Positions 38,801 to 46,283 of a DNA stretch of 64,000 nucleotides are shown here, in pieces. The notes beneath the pieces were generated by a model. It ran no database searches. It was not told where the DNA came from and saw only the letters and a list, made by a program, of their open reading frames with translations. The stretch comes from Agaribacterium sp. ZY112 (GTDB taxonomy: Bacteria; Pseudomonadota; Gammaproteobacteria; Pseudomonadales; Cellvibrionaceae), in the NCBI RefSeq assembly GCF_041346925.1, contig NZ_CP166840.1, forward strand, positions 1,982,501-2,046,500. The letters are read 5' to 3'. Within the stretch, counting starts at the first letter, position 1. Every line of letters begins with the position of its first letter. The position numbers and the translations under genes were made by a program.

Positions 38801-39468
38801 GCTGGCTTAATGGCACGGCGACAATCGCGTCTAGTTTAACGGTACCGCGTTTAAGTGCACCCGATGGGCCTTTTAGTCAGTTTACTGTTGGTTTTGATGC
38901 CGAGGATTCTGACAGTGTAGGCATTAATAGCGCGGATTATGATTTTGATAGCGGTTTTGATGGTTCTAATGACAGTGTTGAGCTTGGTTCAATGCAATTA
39001 CTTTATGGGCGCTTGCGTTTAGATAGCGCCTTTGGCCCGGAAACAGAAACCTTACCTGTCAATTACAGTATTGAATATTGGAATGGTTCATATTTTGAGT
39101 TGCATGCAGGTGATTCATGTACGGATTTGGCGCAAAGTGCACATAATTACCCCAATGGTTCTATCGATATCATTGCCAATAGAACGGTAGCGGTTGGGGC
39201 CGGAACATCGACGGGTAGTTATACGGACGATGCCGGAGGCAATATTGGTTTTTCTAGCGGTGATGCAGGCTTGAGTTTTTCTGCTCCGGGTAGTGGTAAT
39301 ACCGGTAGTTTTTTAATCTCTACCGATTTAACGGTGTACCCTTGGTTGCAGTTCGATTGGAATCAAAATGGCAGTGATGACAGCCAAACGCCTCAAGCAG
39401 AAATTAACTTTGGTACATATAGAAGTCACGACCGTATTATTTTCTGGCAGGAAGTGCTGAGTAATTAG
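35821..39468 (+). CDS. mshQ: Large exported protein MshQ with LamG-like domain
   Basis: 1215 aa from ATG 35821 (a TTG one codon earlier is possible). A signal peptide (about 1-37, ending YSYSA) is followed by a Ser/Asn-rich region to about 275 with repeated short beta-strand motifs (NNYGGSIEINS, GNLSLTDGAG), a LamG/concanavalin-like fold at about 280-485 (ILEWLFDEGSG...WHHIAAVFNADDDEYEVYVDGNLERSG...IDEYRVYDSEL), an Ig/invasin-like segment at about 495-600, and a C-terminal DUF6701-type region that is the MshQ core. MshQ is probably the tip adhesin or surface component of the pilus; its ligand is unknown. It closes the operon. Confidence 0.88.
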   Translation: MNNPASLSAFYYRFALFPILFFLGVLFFSNYSYSAACSATFADGASNSSDPWWDHSGGSITFTDTARIVNSPDGLLATDSLNNNGSLVSCDTQACARYPSWWDQSVPALDYAFSPGGSDFNLWSGTGSISPGNYRNLQVSNGAALTMEPGDYHFQNFNNYGGSIEINSSAAVGSSVRIFVQGNLSLTDGAGFNTSSSNYAAFVYTNGTIGLFSNTTMRALLYTRGTVTITDGHSFTGAIVGENSSISVYSGATITYDPSMIDQIDFGGECDNNYTPPATPILEWLFDEGSGQQIIDSAGSLNAHLGDTSNPEASDPTWVTGYSGCALEYDHRQRTWAESDSSFDPPEVGTVVFWLKMGDPNNQSRLFGISDSWEIRRWSNQQLYFDLNQSGSSTHNFRTNTTFPNNGSWHHIAAVFNADDDEYEVYVDGNLERSGTITLSPQNANILSLGRRTGRNSQYFSGIIDEYRVYDSELSQTQIQALRDLPPVVGCSINALDNFNVDVGGGSGSVCTPSNVIITARDSSGATLTDYTGTVTITSSTGNGTWSSVSSLGTLTPGAGDSGSATYQFVDADNGQITLALSNEHAETLQVTVSENGGSVSNTSNDLTFSENAFVVSSTDSLLDDLIAGRRHSYQVQMLLRDPDGTECGPAPLYNEPSVKAWIQRSAADPSGTAPTMLNAVADSSVSLLNTEATAQSINLNFSAGVANFSLDTSDVGQYSINFYDDSLNFSDLAIRGSSASYTARPFAFLTTVTGNPEGGSSSAAVFQAAGLDFEATTQALAWSGSDDVNGDGRADVFSDTNRNNNDQLNGAVLPSFGQEGVPETLSLSATLESPVWAGSGGTPELSSSAASGDARVLDSFSGGEATTSEIYFPEVGVITLLTQVTDGQYLGSNTDMTSLSVSPSVYVGRFTPARFEVGASSAITPFCTGFSYLAQPWDADVSLQALNSRGVVTQNYKDGFAKLTTADLSYLAGDAAQSLTMSSRLTSNSTVMSWLNGTATIASSLTVPRLSAPDGPFSQFTVGFDAEDSDSVGINSADYDFDSGFDGSNDSVELGSMQLLYGRLRLDSAFGPETETLPVNYSIEYWNGSYFELHAGDSCTDLAQSAHNYPNGSIDIIANRTVAVGAGTSTGSYTDDAGGNIGFSSGDAGLSFSAPGSGNTGSFLISTDLTVYPWLQFDWNQNGSDDSQTPQAEINFGTYRSHDRIIFWQEVLSN

Positions 39469-39481
39469 CTCAAGAAAGGCG

Positions 39482-39512
39482 AGGCCTAGGTGCTGATCTA
39501 GGCCTGTTTATT
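39482..39512 (+). terminator. Hairpin at the end of the msh operon
   Basis: AGGCCTAG (39482-39489) and CTAGGCCT (39498-39505) form a perfect 8-bp stem with an 8-nt loop, followed by the T-rich GTTTATTTA. It lies 14 bp past mshQ and immediately before the stop of the convergent gspB. Confidence 0.7.
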
Positions 39513-40540
39513 TAATAATTAAGCCAGCTATTTAAAGCCATCATTTTAAACTGTGTCTGGCCTTTGCTTAGTAAGACCCCATCTTTTAATATCTTTTCTA
39601 CTTTAATACCGCCGCCAATTCTGGAACCTTCTTTGTAGGTTTTACCATTGAGCATGACCGATGACTGGCCGTTCGGCTGATAATAGTGGCCGCCATACAT
39701 TAGCGTCGGTATATCTCTTTGCATTGAGTGGGGCAGGCCTTTAATAAACATAACCGCAGCATAAAATGCTAGGTTATCAACATCGTTTAAGCTGCTTCCG
39801 CTTTCAATGGTTTTTGCTTGTTTGGTCTGTTTTGCAGCTTGGCTTTTACTGCTGTCGCTTTTGTTCGTGCTGTAGCTTTTTGAACTCTGAGTTGCGGCGT
39901 TTTCTTCCGCTACCGTGCTTCGTATGTTGTCATCCTGATAAAGCGTATCAATATCCGGATTAGAGCGCTGTTGTTCTTGTTGGTATTGCGCGGCAATTAA
40001 TTTTTGCTCCGCATTGGTGTTGGTTGTTCTTATCTTGGTGCTGCTAGATAGTTCGGGTTGGGTGTCTTTATTTGTGTTTTGAACTGTAGTCTTGGTTTCA
40101 GGTGTTGGTTTTTCTTGAGTCGTTGCTTGGTCTTCAGCTTTAGGTGCGCTTAACGCTTCTTTTTCTTTGAATTGGGCTGTTTGTGCGGCGCTTATTTTGT
40201 CACTACTCACTTGCTGGGTGTTTTTTTCGGGAGTTTTGCTGTGTGTGCCACCTATGTTCGAATCACTATTGGGAGTAAGAGCGTAACCAATTAAAAATAA
40301 AGCAGCTAAGCCAGTGCCAGCTAAAATGGGTTTGAGCTTAGACTTTTTATCAAATTCTTCTGGGTGCTCTTCAAGGTCTGTATTCGCGTTTTCTGCGTGA
40401 ATGGTGCTGTTTTGTAAGCCGGGCTCGATGCTGTCTAAGTCAATAGGGCTTTGCTTGTGATGCTCGATGTTGTCATTGGGCTCGCTGTCATCAGCACGTT
40501 CATCGTTCGCTTTTTTGAGGGCGTCAAGTATTAAAGACAT
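39512..40540 (-). CDS. gspB: General secretion pathway protein B
   Basis: 342 aa from ATG 40540; the conserved N-terminus MSLILDALKKANDERAD fixes this start (7 codons of upstream frame are not family-like). A transmembrane helix lies near 75-95, followed by a long Thr/Gln/Lys/Ser-rich periplasmic linker and a C-terminal GspB domain (LPHSMQRDIPTLMYGGHYY... SVMLNGKTYKEG). GspB works with GspA to insert the secretin multimer through peptidoglycan. It begins 2 bp after gspA. The rest of a type II secretion operon is not in the window. Confidence 0.9.
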   Translation of the reverse strand: MSLILDALKKANDERADDSEPNDNIEHHKQSPIDLDSIEPGLQNSTIHAENANTDLEEHPEEFDKKSKLKPILAGTGLAALFLIGYALTPNSDSNIGGTHSKTPEKNTQQVSSDKISAAQTAQFKEKEALSAPKAEDQATTQEKPTPETKTTVQNTNKDTQPELSSSTKIRTTNTNAEQKLIAAQYQQEQQRSNPDIDTLYQDDNIRSTVAEENAATQSSKSYSTNKSDSSKSQAAKQTKQAKTIESGSSLNDVDNLAFYAAVMFIKGLPHSMQRDIPTLMYGGHYYQPNGQSSVMLNGKTYKEGSRIGGGIKVEKILKDGVLLSKGQTQFKMMALNSWLNY

Positions 40541-40541
40541 G

Positions 40542-42164
40542 TTATTGATCGTCCTGGTCAAGAGTAGAGATTAGCCCGAGTCTTTCATTCAGCTTCATTA
40601 GGGTTTGTTCACCAATAATGCCGTCGGCTTTTAAATTCTCACTGCTTTGGAAAATTTTAATTCGAGTTTCTAGGCGCTGATTAAATACGGCGTCAGTGAT
40701 TGCTCTTGCCTGTCCGTCGAGAAGGGCAAATTGCTCTGCGACCCATGAGACGACGGGAGAGCGAGAGCCAATAGCTAGTGGTTTTTCATAGCCTTCAGGT
40801 TTGCGCCATAAATAATAGGCAGAGCCATCCCACTGCGGTCCGAGCTCACTCAGTAGCTGTGAGTGTTTGTTGCCCTCGTGATCGAGTAATTGAGCTTCGG
40901 TCTCGTTTAGGCTTGTGATAATCGCGTAGCTTCGGCGCCGGTCAGGTGTTACAAGGCTTAAGATGGCCGGTCGATTAAGTTTTTTCAATTGATCCCATGT
41001 TTCGAGTTTTTTCAGGGCGCAGCTTAATTGATGCCTGTCTGTTTGCCAGCAAGGATGTTTAAGGTTGTCTCCATTGTAACCATAGAACTCAAATAACTTG
41101 CCATAGGCCTCGTTGCGATTACTGAATGAGACATTATTTGCAAGGGATGTTTGAACTGTCGAGTTGGGTTGAGGCGCTTGCGTTTGTTGGCTTGCCATCT
41201 CTCTGGTTGGCTGAGGCTCTGCTACGCTTCCAGTTTTCTGGACGAAGATAAATACAGCTGCAATACACAATACAACCACAAAAGCAGTTGCTGCATATAG
41301 TATGGCGTTAGAGATTTTTTTATTGTTGGCTGTTGCCGCGCGTTGGTCGGCTTTTGCGTTAGCTACTTCTTTTAGGGCCAGTTCAAAAACTTCATTATCA
41401 ACTTCGATTTTATTATGGCCATAAGCGCCGATTAACAGGCGTTCACAAAGAATATTGATTAATCTTGGAATGCCGCCGCTAAAATTATGAATTTTTTTAA
41501 CTAGAGCGGGTGAAAAAATACTTCGTTCGTCTTGTTTTCCTGCAACTCGTAAACGGTGCTTAATATAGTGGTTTGTTGCGATTAAATCTAAGGGGGTTAA
41601 TTTAAACCGTGCCGTTATACGCTGGCTGAGTTGGCGTAACCTTGGTTGGGCTAGTAAGTCATCCAGTTCGGGTTGGCCAACAAGTACGATCTGTAATAGT
41701 TTTTCGGTATCGGTTTCTAGGTTTGTTAGTAGACGTATTTGCTCTAGTACATCGACAGAGAGCAGTTGGGCTTCATCAATGAGTAAAACCGTACGTTTAC
41801 CCGCGGCGTGGTTGCGCAGTAACTTTTTCTGTATTAAATCCATCATGGCTTTAATACTGAGCTGGTTGTCACTGATATCGATTCTCAGCTCTTCACAGAT
41901 TGTGCCCAGCATGTCCTCTACGTTGGCCATGGGATTCAATACAAAAGCGACTTCGGTATTGGGGGGCAGCTGTTGCAATAAGCAGCGGATGACAGTGGTT
42001 TTGCCGGTGCCTACTTCGCCACTGAGTAAAACAAAGCCTCCGCCTTGGATGCCGTAAAGCACGTGTGCAAGTGCTTCTTTGTGCTGCACGCTCATATAGA
42101 AATAGCGTGGATTAACGGCGATTGAGAAAGCGGCTTCGCGTAGACCGAAATAGTCTTGGTACAT
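40542..42164 (-). CDS. gspA: General secretion pathway ATPase GspA (ExeA)
   Basis: 540 aa. The N-terminal AAA domain (about 1-270) starts MYQDYFGLREAAFSIAVNPRYFY and has GEVGTGKTT, VLLIDEAQLL and GGIPRLINILCERLL. A transmembrane helix near 285-310 is followed by a periplasmic part with a C39-peptidase-like segment lacking obvious catalysis (about 360-450) and a C-terminal peptidoglycan-binding domain (IKIFQSSENLKADGIIGEQTLMKLN). It is the full-length counterpart of MshM. It is convergent with the msh operon. Confidence 0.93.
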   Translation of the reverse strand: MYQDYFGLREAAFSIAVNPRYFYMSVQHKEALAHVLYGIQGGGFVLLSGEVGTGKTTVIRCLLQQLPPNTEVAFVLNPMANVEDMLGTICEELRIDISDNQLSIKAMMDLIQKKLLRNHAAGKRTVLLIDEAQLLSVDVLEQIRLLTNLETDTEKLLQIVLVGQPELDDLLAQPRLRQLSQRITARFKLTPLDLIATNHYIKHRLRVAGKQDERSIFSPALVKKIHNFSGGIPRLINILCERLLIGAYGHNKIEVDNEVFELALKEVANAKADQRAATANNKKISNAILYAATAFVVVLCIAAVFIFVQKTGSVAEPQPTREMASQQTQAPQPNSTVQTSLANNVSFSNRNEAYGKLFEFYGYNGDNLKHPCWQTDRHQLSCALKKLETWDQLKKLNRPAILSLVTPDRRRSYAIITSLNETEAQLLDHEGNKHSQLLSELGPQWDGSAYYLWRKPEGYEKPLAIGSRSPVVSWVAEQFALLDGQARAITDAVFNQRLETRIKIFQSSENLKADGIIGEQTLMKLNERLGLISTLDQDDQ

Positions 42165-42285
42165 GAGAGTATAGAGCTAGATGAAAAGGCTAATCATACC
42201 TTGTAAGCAAGGTGAAGAGAATCTGAGCCTCGTTTAAAGCAAGGCTTTGGCACAATGCTCAGATAGTTATGTGGGCGAGTAGTCG

Positions 42286-42807
42286 TTATATCTGCTCAAT
42301 ATCAAGATCGAGACCTAAGTCATTGGCGATGCTGTCCATAGCTTCATGCAGGACACGAAGCTCAAAGTCAGCGGGCAGGCTCAAAAGTCCTTGAGCTTCA
42401 AAGATAGGCTCGCCGCTATAAGGCATGCTGCTAAGAGTACTTTCAAGCTCTTCTACGTTGATTTGGTGGCTTGAGAACGCGCTGGAGATCTCTTTTATGA
42501 TGCCAACACGATCGGGGCCTACAGCCGTGAATTTGGCATTGACTAAGCTAATTTTGTTGCTTGCTTCTGCAAGTGCTTCAAGGCTGATATGTATGCCGTC
42601 TTCACTCAACTCGCTCAGCTTCTGCTCGAGTAGTGTCGCCTTGCTTTGGTCGGTGCGTATACGTATGACCCCGACAAATTTACCGCATAGGTGGGCTAGG
42701 TGGCTTTCAAGCCAGCTGGCTTCACAGCTTTCAACAGCACTGGAGATGGCTTCGACAACACCTGGTTTATCGTTACTTGTAACACTAAGAATATAATGAA
42801 TTTGCAT
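42286..42807 (-). CDS. ACT-domain protein, GcvR-like
   Basis: 173 aa with two ACT domains: about 1-80 (YILSVTSNDKPGVVEAISSAVESCEASWLESHLAHLCGKF) and about 90-165 (KFTAVGPDRVGIIKEISSAFSSHQINVEELES). This matches the GcvR family, which in E. coli restrains GcvA at the glycine cleavage operon in response to glycine. No gcv genes are in the window, so the target is inferred from the family only. Monocistronic. Confidence 0.82.
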   Translation of the reverse strand: MQIHYILSVTSNDKPGVVEAISSAVESCEASWLESHLAHLCGKFVGVIRIRTDQSKATLLEQKLSELSEDGIHISLEALAEASNKISLVNAKFTAVGPDRVGIIKEISSAFSSHQINVEELESTLSSMPYSGEPIFEAQGLLSLPADFELRVLHEAMDSIANDLGLDLDIEQI

Positions 42808-42877
42808 GGCTTAGACTTATTGTTGGTTTGATTATGAGTATACTGCTCACGTTTTGAATGTCATCCGATTAAATCAA

Positions 42878-43102
42878 ATGCTTATACCTCCACAATCTTT
42901 AGCTCCAGAGCTGCTCAAAGCGGTGCTGGAGGAGTTTATTACCCGCGAAGGAACAGACTATGGTGCTGTTGAAATTGAGCTTGAGGCTAAGCTAAGCCAG
43001 CTTAAGAGGCAGGTTATGAAAGAAGAGGTGTTGCTTGTATTTGTTGAGGCTAGTGAGACTGTTAACTTGATCACTAAGCAAGATTACGAGGCCGGCATAT
43101 AG
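42878..43102 (+). CDS. YheU family protein
   Basis: 74 aa from ATG 42878; the frame opens 8 codons earlier, but the family N-terminus is MLIPPQSLAPELLKAVLEEFITREGTDYG, which sets the start. YheU proteins are small, widespread in Gammaproteobacteria and of unknown function. The REGTDYG and ETVNLI motifs are conserved. Read divergently from the GcvR-like gene, with about 70 bp between them. Confidence 0.85.
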   Translation: MLIPPQSLAPELLKAVLEEFITREGTDYGAVEIELEAKLSQLKRQVMKEEVLLVFVEASETVNLITKQDYEAGI

Positions 43103-43155
43103 GCTAGCTTGTACCAGCGCTCGTCGTAGCTAAGTATTGGTTCTTAAGAAGCTTA

Positions 43156-43434
43156 TTAATCCAATACGGTTATTTTTTCGTCTCGGTTAAGCATAGGGCG
43201 CATTTTGCTTGCAAGCTCGCGTCGTTCGTCGCTGCGATACCAGCGTTGCCAATCTTCAAGGCTGCGCCATTTACACCAGAGTATGCGTTTGTGTTTATTG
43301 TCGACGTCTGCAAAGGCTTCGCCTGACATAAAGCCACCGACAACAAAGGTTCGACGCAAGGCCCCTTTGAGCAACTGCTCATAAGTGGATATCATGCCGT
43401 CGGCGAGTTCGCGTTCGATCAATACGTGAATCAT
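43156..43434 (-). CDS. Antibiotic biosynthesis monooxygenase (ABM) domain protein
   Basis: 92 aa single ABM fold: MIHVLIERELADGMISTYEQLL at the N-terminus, then a beta strand with ILWCKWRSLEDWQRWYRSDERREL. Members include quinol and heme-degrading monooxygenases and many uncharacterised small enzymes or regulators; the substrate cannot be told. It lies alone, convergent with the YheU gene and divergent from tusA. Confidence 0.75.
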   Translation of the reverse strand: MIHVLIERELADGMISTYEQLLKGALRRTFVVGGFMSGEAFADVDNKHKRILWCKWRSLEDWQRWYRSDERRELASKMRPMLNRDEKITVLD

Positions 43435-43579
43435 TTACTCCTCTTTAACAGGCTGTGCCTGTGATTGAATCGGCCGTATTATCTTAAGTTCACAGCTTAA
43501 ATGCTAGATCCAGTTATACGGAACGATCACTTAGACTGTTAAATTTAATATTAGTTTACTTACTACTCAATAAGCCAGT

Positions 43580-43813
43580 ATGACAGAAGAACACATCTTA
43601 GATGCAAAGGGCTTAAGTTGCCCAGAACCGATTATGATGCTGCACGGTGTAGTACGTGATGCGGCTACTGGCGAGCGTATTTTTATGCAGGCAACAGACC
43701 CCTCTAGTGAGCGTGATGTAAAGAAGTTTTGCACGTTTCTAGGGCACGAACTCGCTGAGTGTCGTGAAGAGGCTGGAGTGTACTACTTTGAGCTGATTAA
43801 GGGCCAGGGCTGA
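43580..43813 (+). CDS. tusA: Sulfur carrier protein TusA
   Basis: 77 aa. The TusA signature LDAKGLSCPEPIMMLHGVV carries the sulfur-accepting cysteine (Cys14). It relays sulfur from the IscS desulfurase toward TusBCD and MnmA for 2-thiouridine in tRNA, and to molybdenum cofactor synthesis. Length fits the family (E. coli 81 aa). Single-gene unit closed by a long hairpin. Confidence 0.93.
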   Translation: MTEEHILDAKGLSCPEPIMMLHGVVRDAATGERIFMQATDPSSERDVKKFCTFLGHELAECREEAGVYYFELIKGQG

Positions 43814-43849
43814 GCTTTGTCTGAAGGGGGGGGGCTTACTTAGTATCAG

Positions 43850-43886
43850 TCAGACTAGAGATCTACGATGAGACTCTCTAGTCTGA
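43850..43886. terminator. Hairpin between convergent tusA and a hypothetical gene
   Basis: TCAGACTAGAGA (43850-43861) and TCTCTAGTCTGA (43875-43886) form a perfect 12-bp stem with a 13-nt loop, about 40 bp after tusA and 14 bp before the stop of the convergent gene. No T-tract. A nine-G run lies just upstream at 43826-43834. Confidence 0.6.
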
Positions 43887-43899
43887 TCACTCCATATAG

Positions 43900-44619
43900 C
43901 TAGGTTTCAAGCGCGGAGCCAGATTCATCTTCGACAAGCACCGAAATTGCTGCAAGCGCTTCCGGATCCTCCGATTTGATCTTGTTGGCTATGTGGTACT
44001 GGAAGAAGTAGCGAAAGTTATCGTGGCTTTGACAGGCGTAGAGGCTTTCGTCTCCCGGTAGTACTGGGGTGCTTTGTACTTTATTTTCATCGACAATCAT
44101 GCCCAGGATTACGCCGTCATGATGTAAGCGCCAACTTACTACCTCCTGCAGTGTTAGAGTGCGAGTCTCCGTATTGGTCATGACCGCATGAGTACCAATA
44201 AAATCGGGGATCTCTTGCACTATTTCAGCCGGATCATTGTATTGGTATTCGTAGTATTCGGCCGCGCTTTCTAGCTCGACCACTTTGTGGATAGGCGCTT
44301 CAAAGAAGAGCTCATCAATACCGGGGTCGTAATAGCCTTCAAACTGGCCGTTGAGTGGGTCTTGTATTTCTTGGCATGCAACGACACCGTCTAGCCAGGG
44401 GACTAAGCCTACGACTTGCCCGTCAGCTTGTAGTGCCCAGCACAAAATACGTAAGCTAAAGAGCTTATCTGTGCTGGATTCGTTAGAATAGAGCATTTCG
44501 AGCCCGTCGAGCTCGGGTGAAAGGCGAACGAAGCGAGCTTCTTCCAAAGAGGAAAAAGGCTTCCCGGTGAATAGATCAATCACGTTGTCCGTATCGTGAC
44601 TGGAGACCGTGGTTTTCAT
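43900..44619 (-). CDS. Conserved hypothetical protein, acidic
   Basis: 239 aa, not recognised. It has no signal peptide or membrane helix, is strongly acidic, and has a Tyr-rich centre (AEYYEYQYNDPAEIV). Blocks such as LRILCWALQADGQVVGLVPWLDGVVACQEI and LQEVVSWRLHHDGVILGMIVDENKVQSTPVLPG look like two related beta-rich repeats of about 100 residues each. Codon usage resembles its neighbours. It is divergent from epmC with about 216 bp between (44620-44835), in which no recognised site was found. Function unknown. Confidence 0.7.
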   Translation of the reverse strand: MKTTVSSHDTDNVIDLFTGKPFSSLEEARFVRLSPELDGLEMLYSNESSTDKLFSLRILCWALQADGQVVGLVPWLDGVVACQEIQDPLNGQFEGYYDPGIDELFFEAPIHKVVELESAAEYYEYQYNDPAEIVQEIPDFIGTHAVMTNTETRTLTLQEVVSWRLHHDGVILGMIVDENKVQSTPVLPGDESLYACQSHDNFRYFFQYHIANKIKSEDPEALAAISVLVEDESGSALET

Positions 44620-44835
44620 GGCGACGCCTCCATGTAGTGCTCTTGCGTCTGTGGCTCTAAACCACAGTACTTGAGCTCTGGTTGTTAAGCGACTTTAGTT
44701 AGCCTGTTAAGCCATACATTATCTTGCTGAGATCGAGAACACAAGCATCGGTTTTTAATGAGCATAAGCTCACGCTTAAAATCGTATGCTTTGCTTTATA
44801 TTTCGACCGATTATTAATAAGTTTAGTTCATATTT

Positions 44836-45405
44836 ATGAGTTATAAGGAAAGTAGTGAAAACATGCCATCGGTTCTGAGGCGTGTGTGCCAAGTATTTGA
44901 TCAGACCTTTGCTTTAAGTTTGAATACTCGCATTCAGGGAGGCTTTGATGAGCCGCTCTATCAGCCCGCTCATACGGAGCAAGGTTTTCATTGCATTCAG
45001 TTCTCGCACGACTATGTGGCCAGTGCTTTACATGAAATTGCGCATTGGTGTATTGCTGGGGCTGAGCGGCGGCTATTACTTGATTACGGTTATTGGTACG
45101 CACCTGATGGGCGAACGCAGGCTCAGCAACGCGAGTTTGAATCTGTTGAAATCAAGCCGCAAGCCGTAGAGTGGCTTTTATCCCGAGCTTGTGCCCTGCC
45201 TTTTCGCTTAAGTGTTGATAACTTAAGCGGTGAGGTTGGGGCAAGCCCTGAATTTGAGCGAGCTGTTATTGCGCAAGCACAGACATATGCTTCAGAGGGG
45301 CTGCCCCCGCGGGCTCAGCTATTGGCGCAAAATTTTAGTACCGAGTTTACTCAAGCGACTATTTTTTGTCAGGCTTATTACAGTCACGAGACGCTTAGTA
45401 AGTGA
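44836..45405 (+). CDS. epmC: Elongation factor P hydroxylase EpmC (YfcM)
   Basis: 189 aa. The family motif FSHDYVASALHEIAHWCIAGAERR carries HxxxH residues that bind the catalytic metal, and VEWLLSRACALPFRLSVDNL is also conserved. EpmC hydroxylates the beta-lysylated residue of EF-P, the last step of that modification. Its end overlaps xni (GTGA), making epmC-xni-pdxB a tightly coupled operon. efp, epmA and epmB are not in the window. Confidence 0.93.
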   Translation: MSYKESSENMPSVLRRVCQVFDQTFALSLNTRIQGGFDEPLYQPAHTEQGFHCIQFSHDYVASALHEIAHWCIAGAERRLLLDYGYWYAPDGRTQAQQREFESVEIKPQAVEWLLSRACALPFRLSVDNLSGEVGASPEFERAVIAQAQTYASEGLPPRAQLLAQNFSTEFTQATIFCQAYYSHETLSK

Positions 45406-46283
45406 AACCTGCCTACCTTATTGATAGTTCGATTTATATATTTAGGTTTTATTTTTCTAAGAGGCGGTCAATGCTTTCGCGTAGTGGTAGGGAAGTGACC
45501 ACGGTGCTGGCGTGGACACATTGGTTGATGAGGTTGTTGCAAGATCAAAAGCCAGAGTTTGTAGCCTGCTGCTTTGATGAGAGTTTGCATACAGGCTTTC
45601 GCCATCAGATAAATGCATGTTATAAGCGAAATAGAGCATTGCCTGATGAGGAATTAGCTTATGAGTTGTTGGCCTGTAAAAAAATAGCGTCTTACCTAGG
45701 TATTGCCACGTTTGCCAGTGAGGAATTCGAGGCTGATGATCTGATTGCCGCTTTGGCGCGTTTGGCTCGATTAGATAATGCTGAGCCTTGGGTTTTAAGT
45801 CGAGACAAAGATTTAGCGCAAATCTTAATGCTTAATAATGGGCGCCTGTGGGATTATTCGTATTCACAAGCGCTCAATTATCAGGCTTTTAAACAAGCTT
45901 TTGATATTGCTCCTGAGCGAATAGCGGAGTACTTAGCTATTGTCGGAGATCGTGCTGACAATATAAGTGGTGTGCATGGCATTGGTAAAAAAAGCCTCAG
46001 CGCTATTTTCTCAGAGCTGAAATCTTGGCAGCAGATTAAAACAGATTTTACAGCCGTTTCTGGCTTATCTATTCGGGCGGCCAAAAGCCTTGCGCATAAG
46101 TTGCAGGAAAATGAGGCTTTAATCGATGCTAATTTGGCTTTAACGCATTTGCGTGATGACTGTCTTAGTGATGCTGATTATAACATTGCGCATACCTCTA
46201 TTAATAAGCAGGCATTGCTTGTTTTATTTGATGAATTCAAGGCCCCTACTGGCCTCTACCAATTACTGGAAAAATTATGCTGA
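45402..46283 (+). CDS. xni: Flap endonuclease-like protein Xni (ExoIX)
   Basis: 293 aa with a GTG start overlapping the epmC stop. It resembles the 5'-3' exonuclease domain of DNA polymerase I: AYLIDSSIYIFRFYFS, FVACCFDESLHTGFRHQINACYKRNR, FEADDLIAALARLARL, VLSRDKDLAQIL and a helix-hairpin-helix GDRADNISGVHGIGKKSLSAIF. It is expected to bind flap DNA; E. coli ExoIX itself lacks one metal-binding aspartate and has weak activity. It overlaps pdxB by 7 nt. Confidence 0.88.
   Translation: MKPAYLIDSSIYIFRFYFSKRRSMLSRSGREVTTVLAWTHWLMRLLQDQKPEFVACCFDESLHTGFRHQINACYKRNRALPDEELAYELLACKKIASYLGIATFASEEFEADDLIAALARLARLDNAEPWVLSRDKDLAQILMLNNGRLWDYSYSQALNYQAFKQAFDIAPERIAEYLAIVGDRADNISGVHGIGKKSLSAIFSELKSWQQIKTDFTAVSGLSIRAAKSLAHKLQENEALIDANLALTHLRDDCLSDADYNIAHTSINKQALLVLFDEFKAPTGLYQLLEKLC

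Noticed and set aside
43826..43834. Run of nine G's after tusA as a phase-variation tract
   Set aside because: It lies after the stop codon, between convergent genes, where length change would have little effect.
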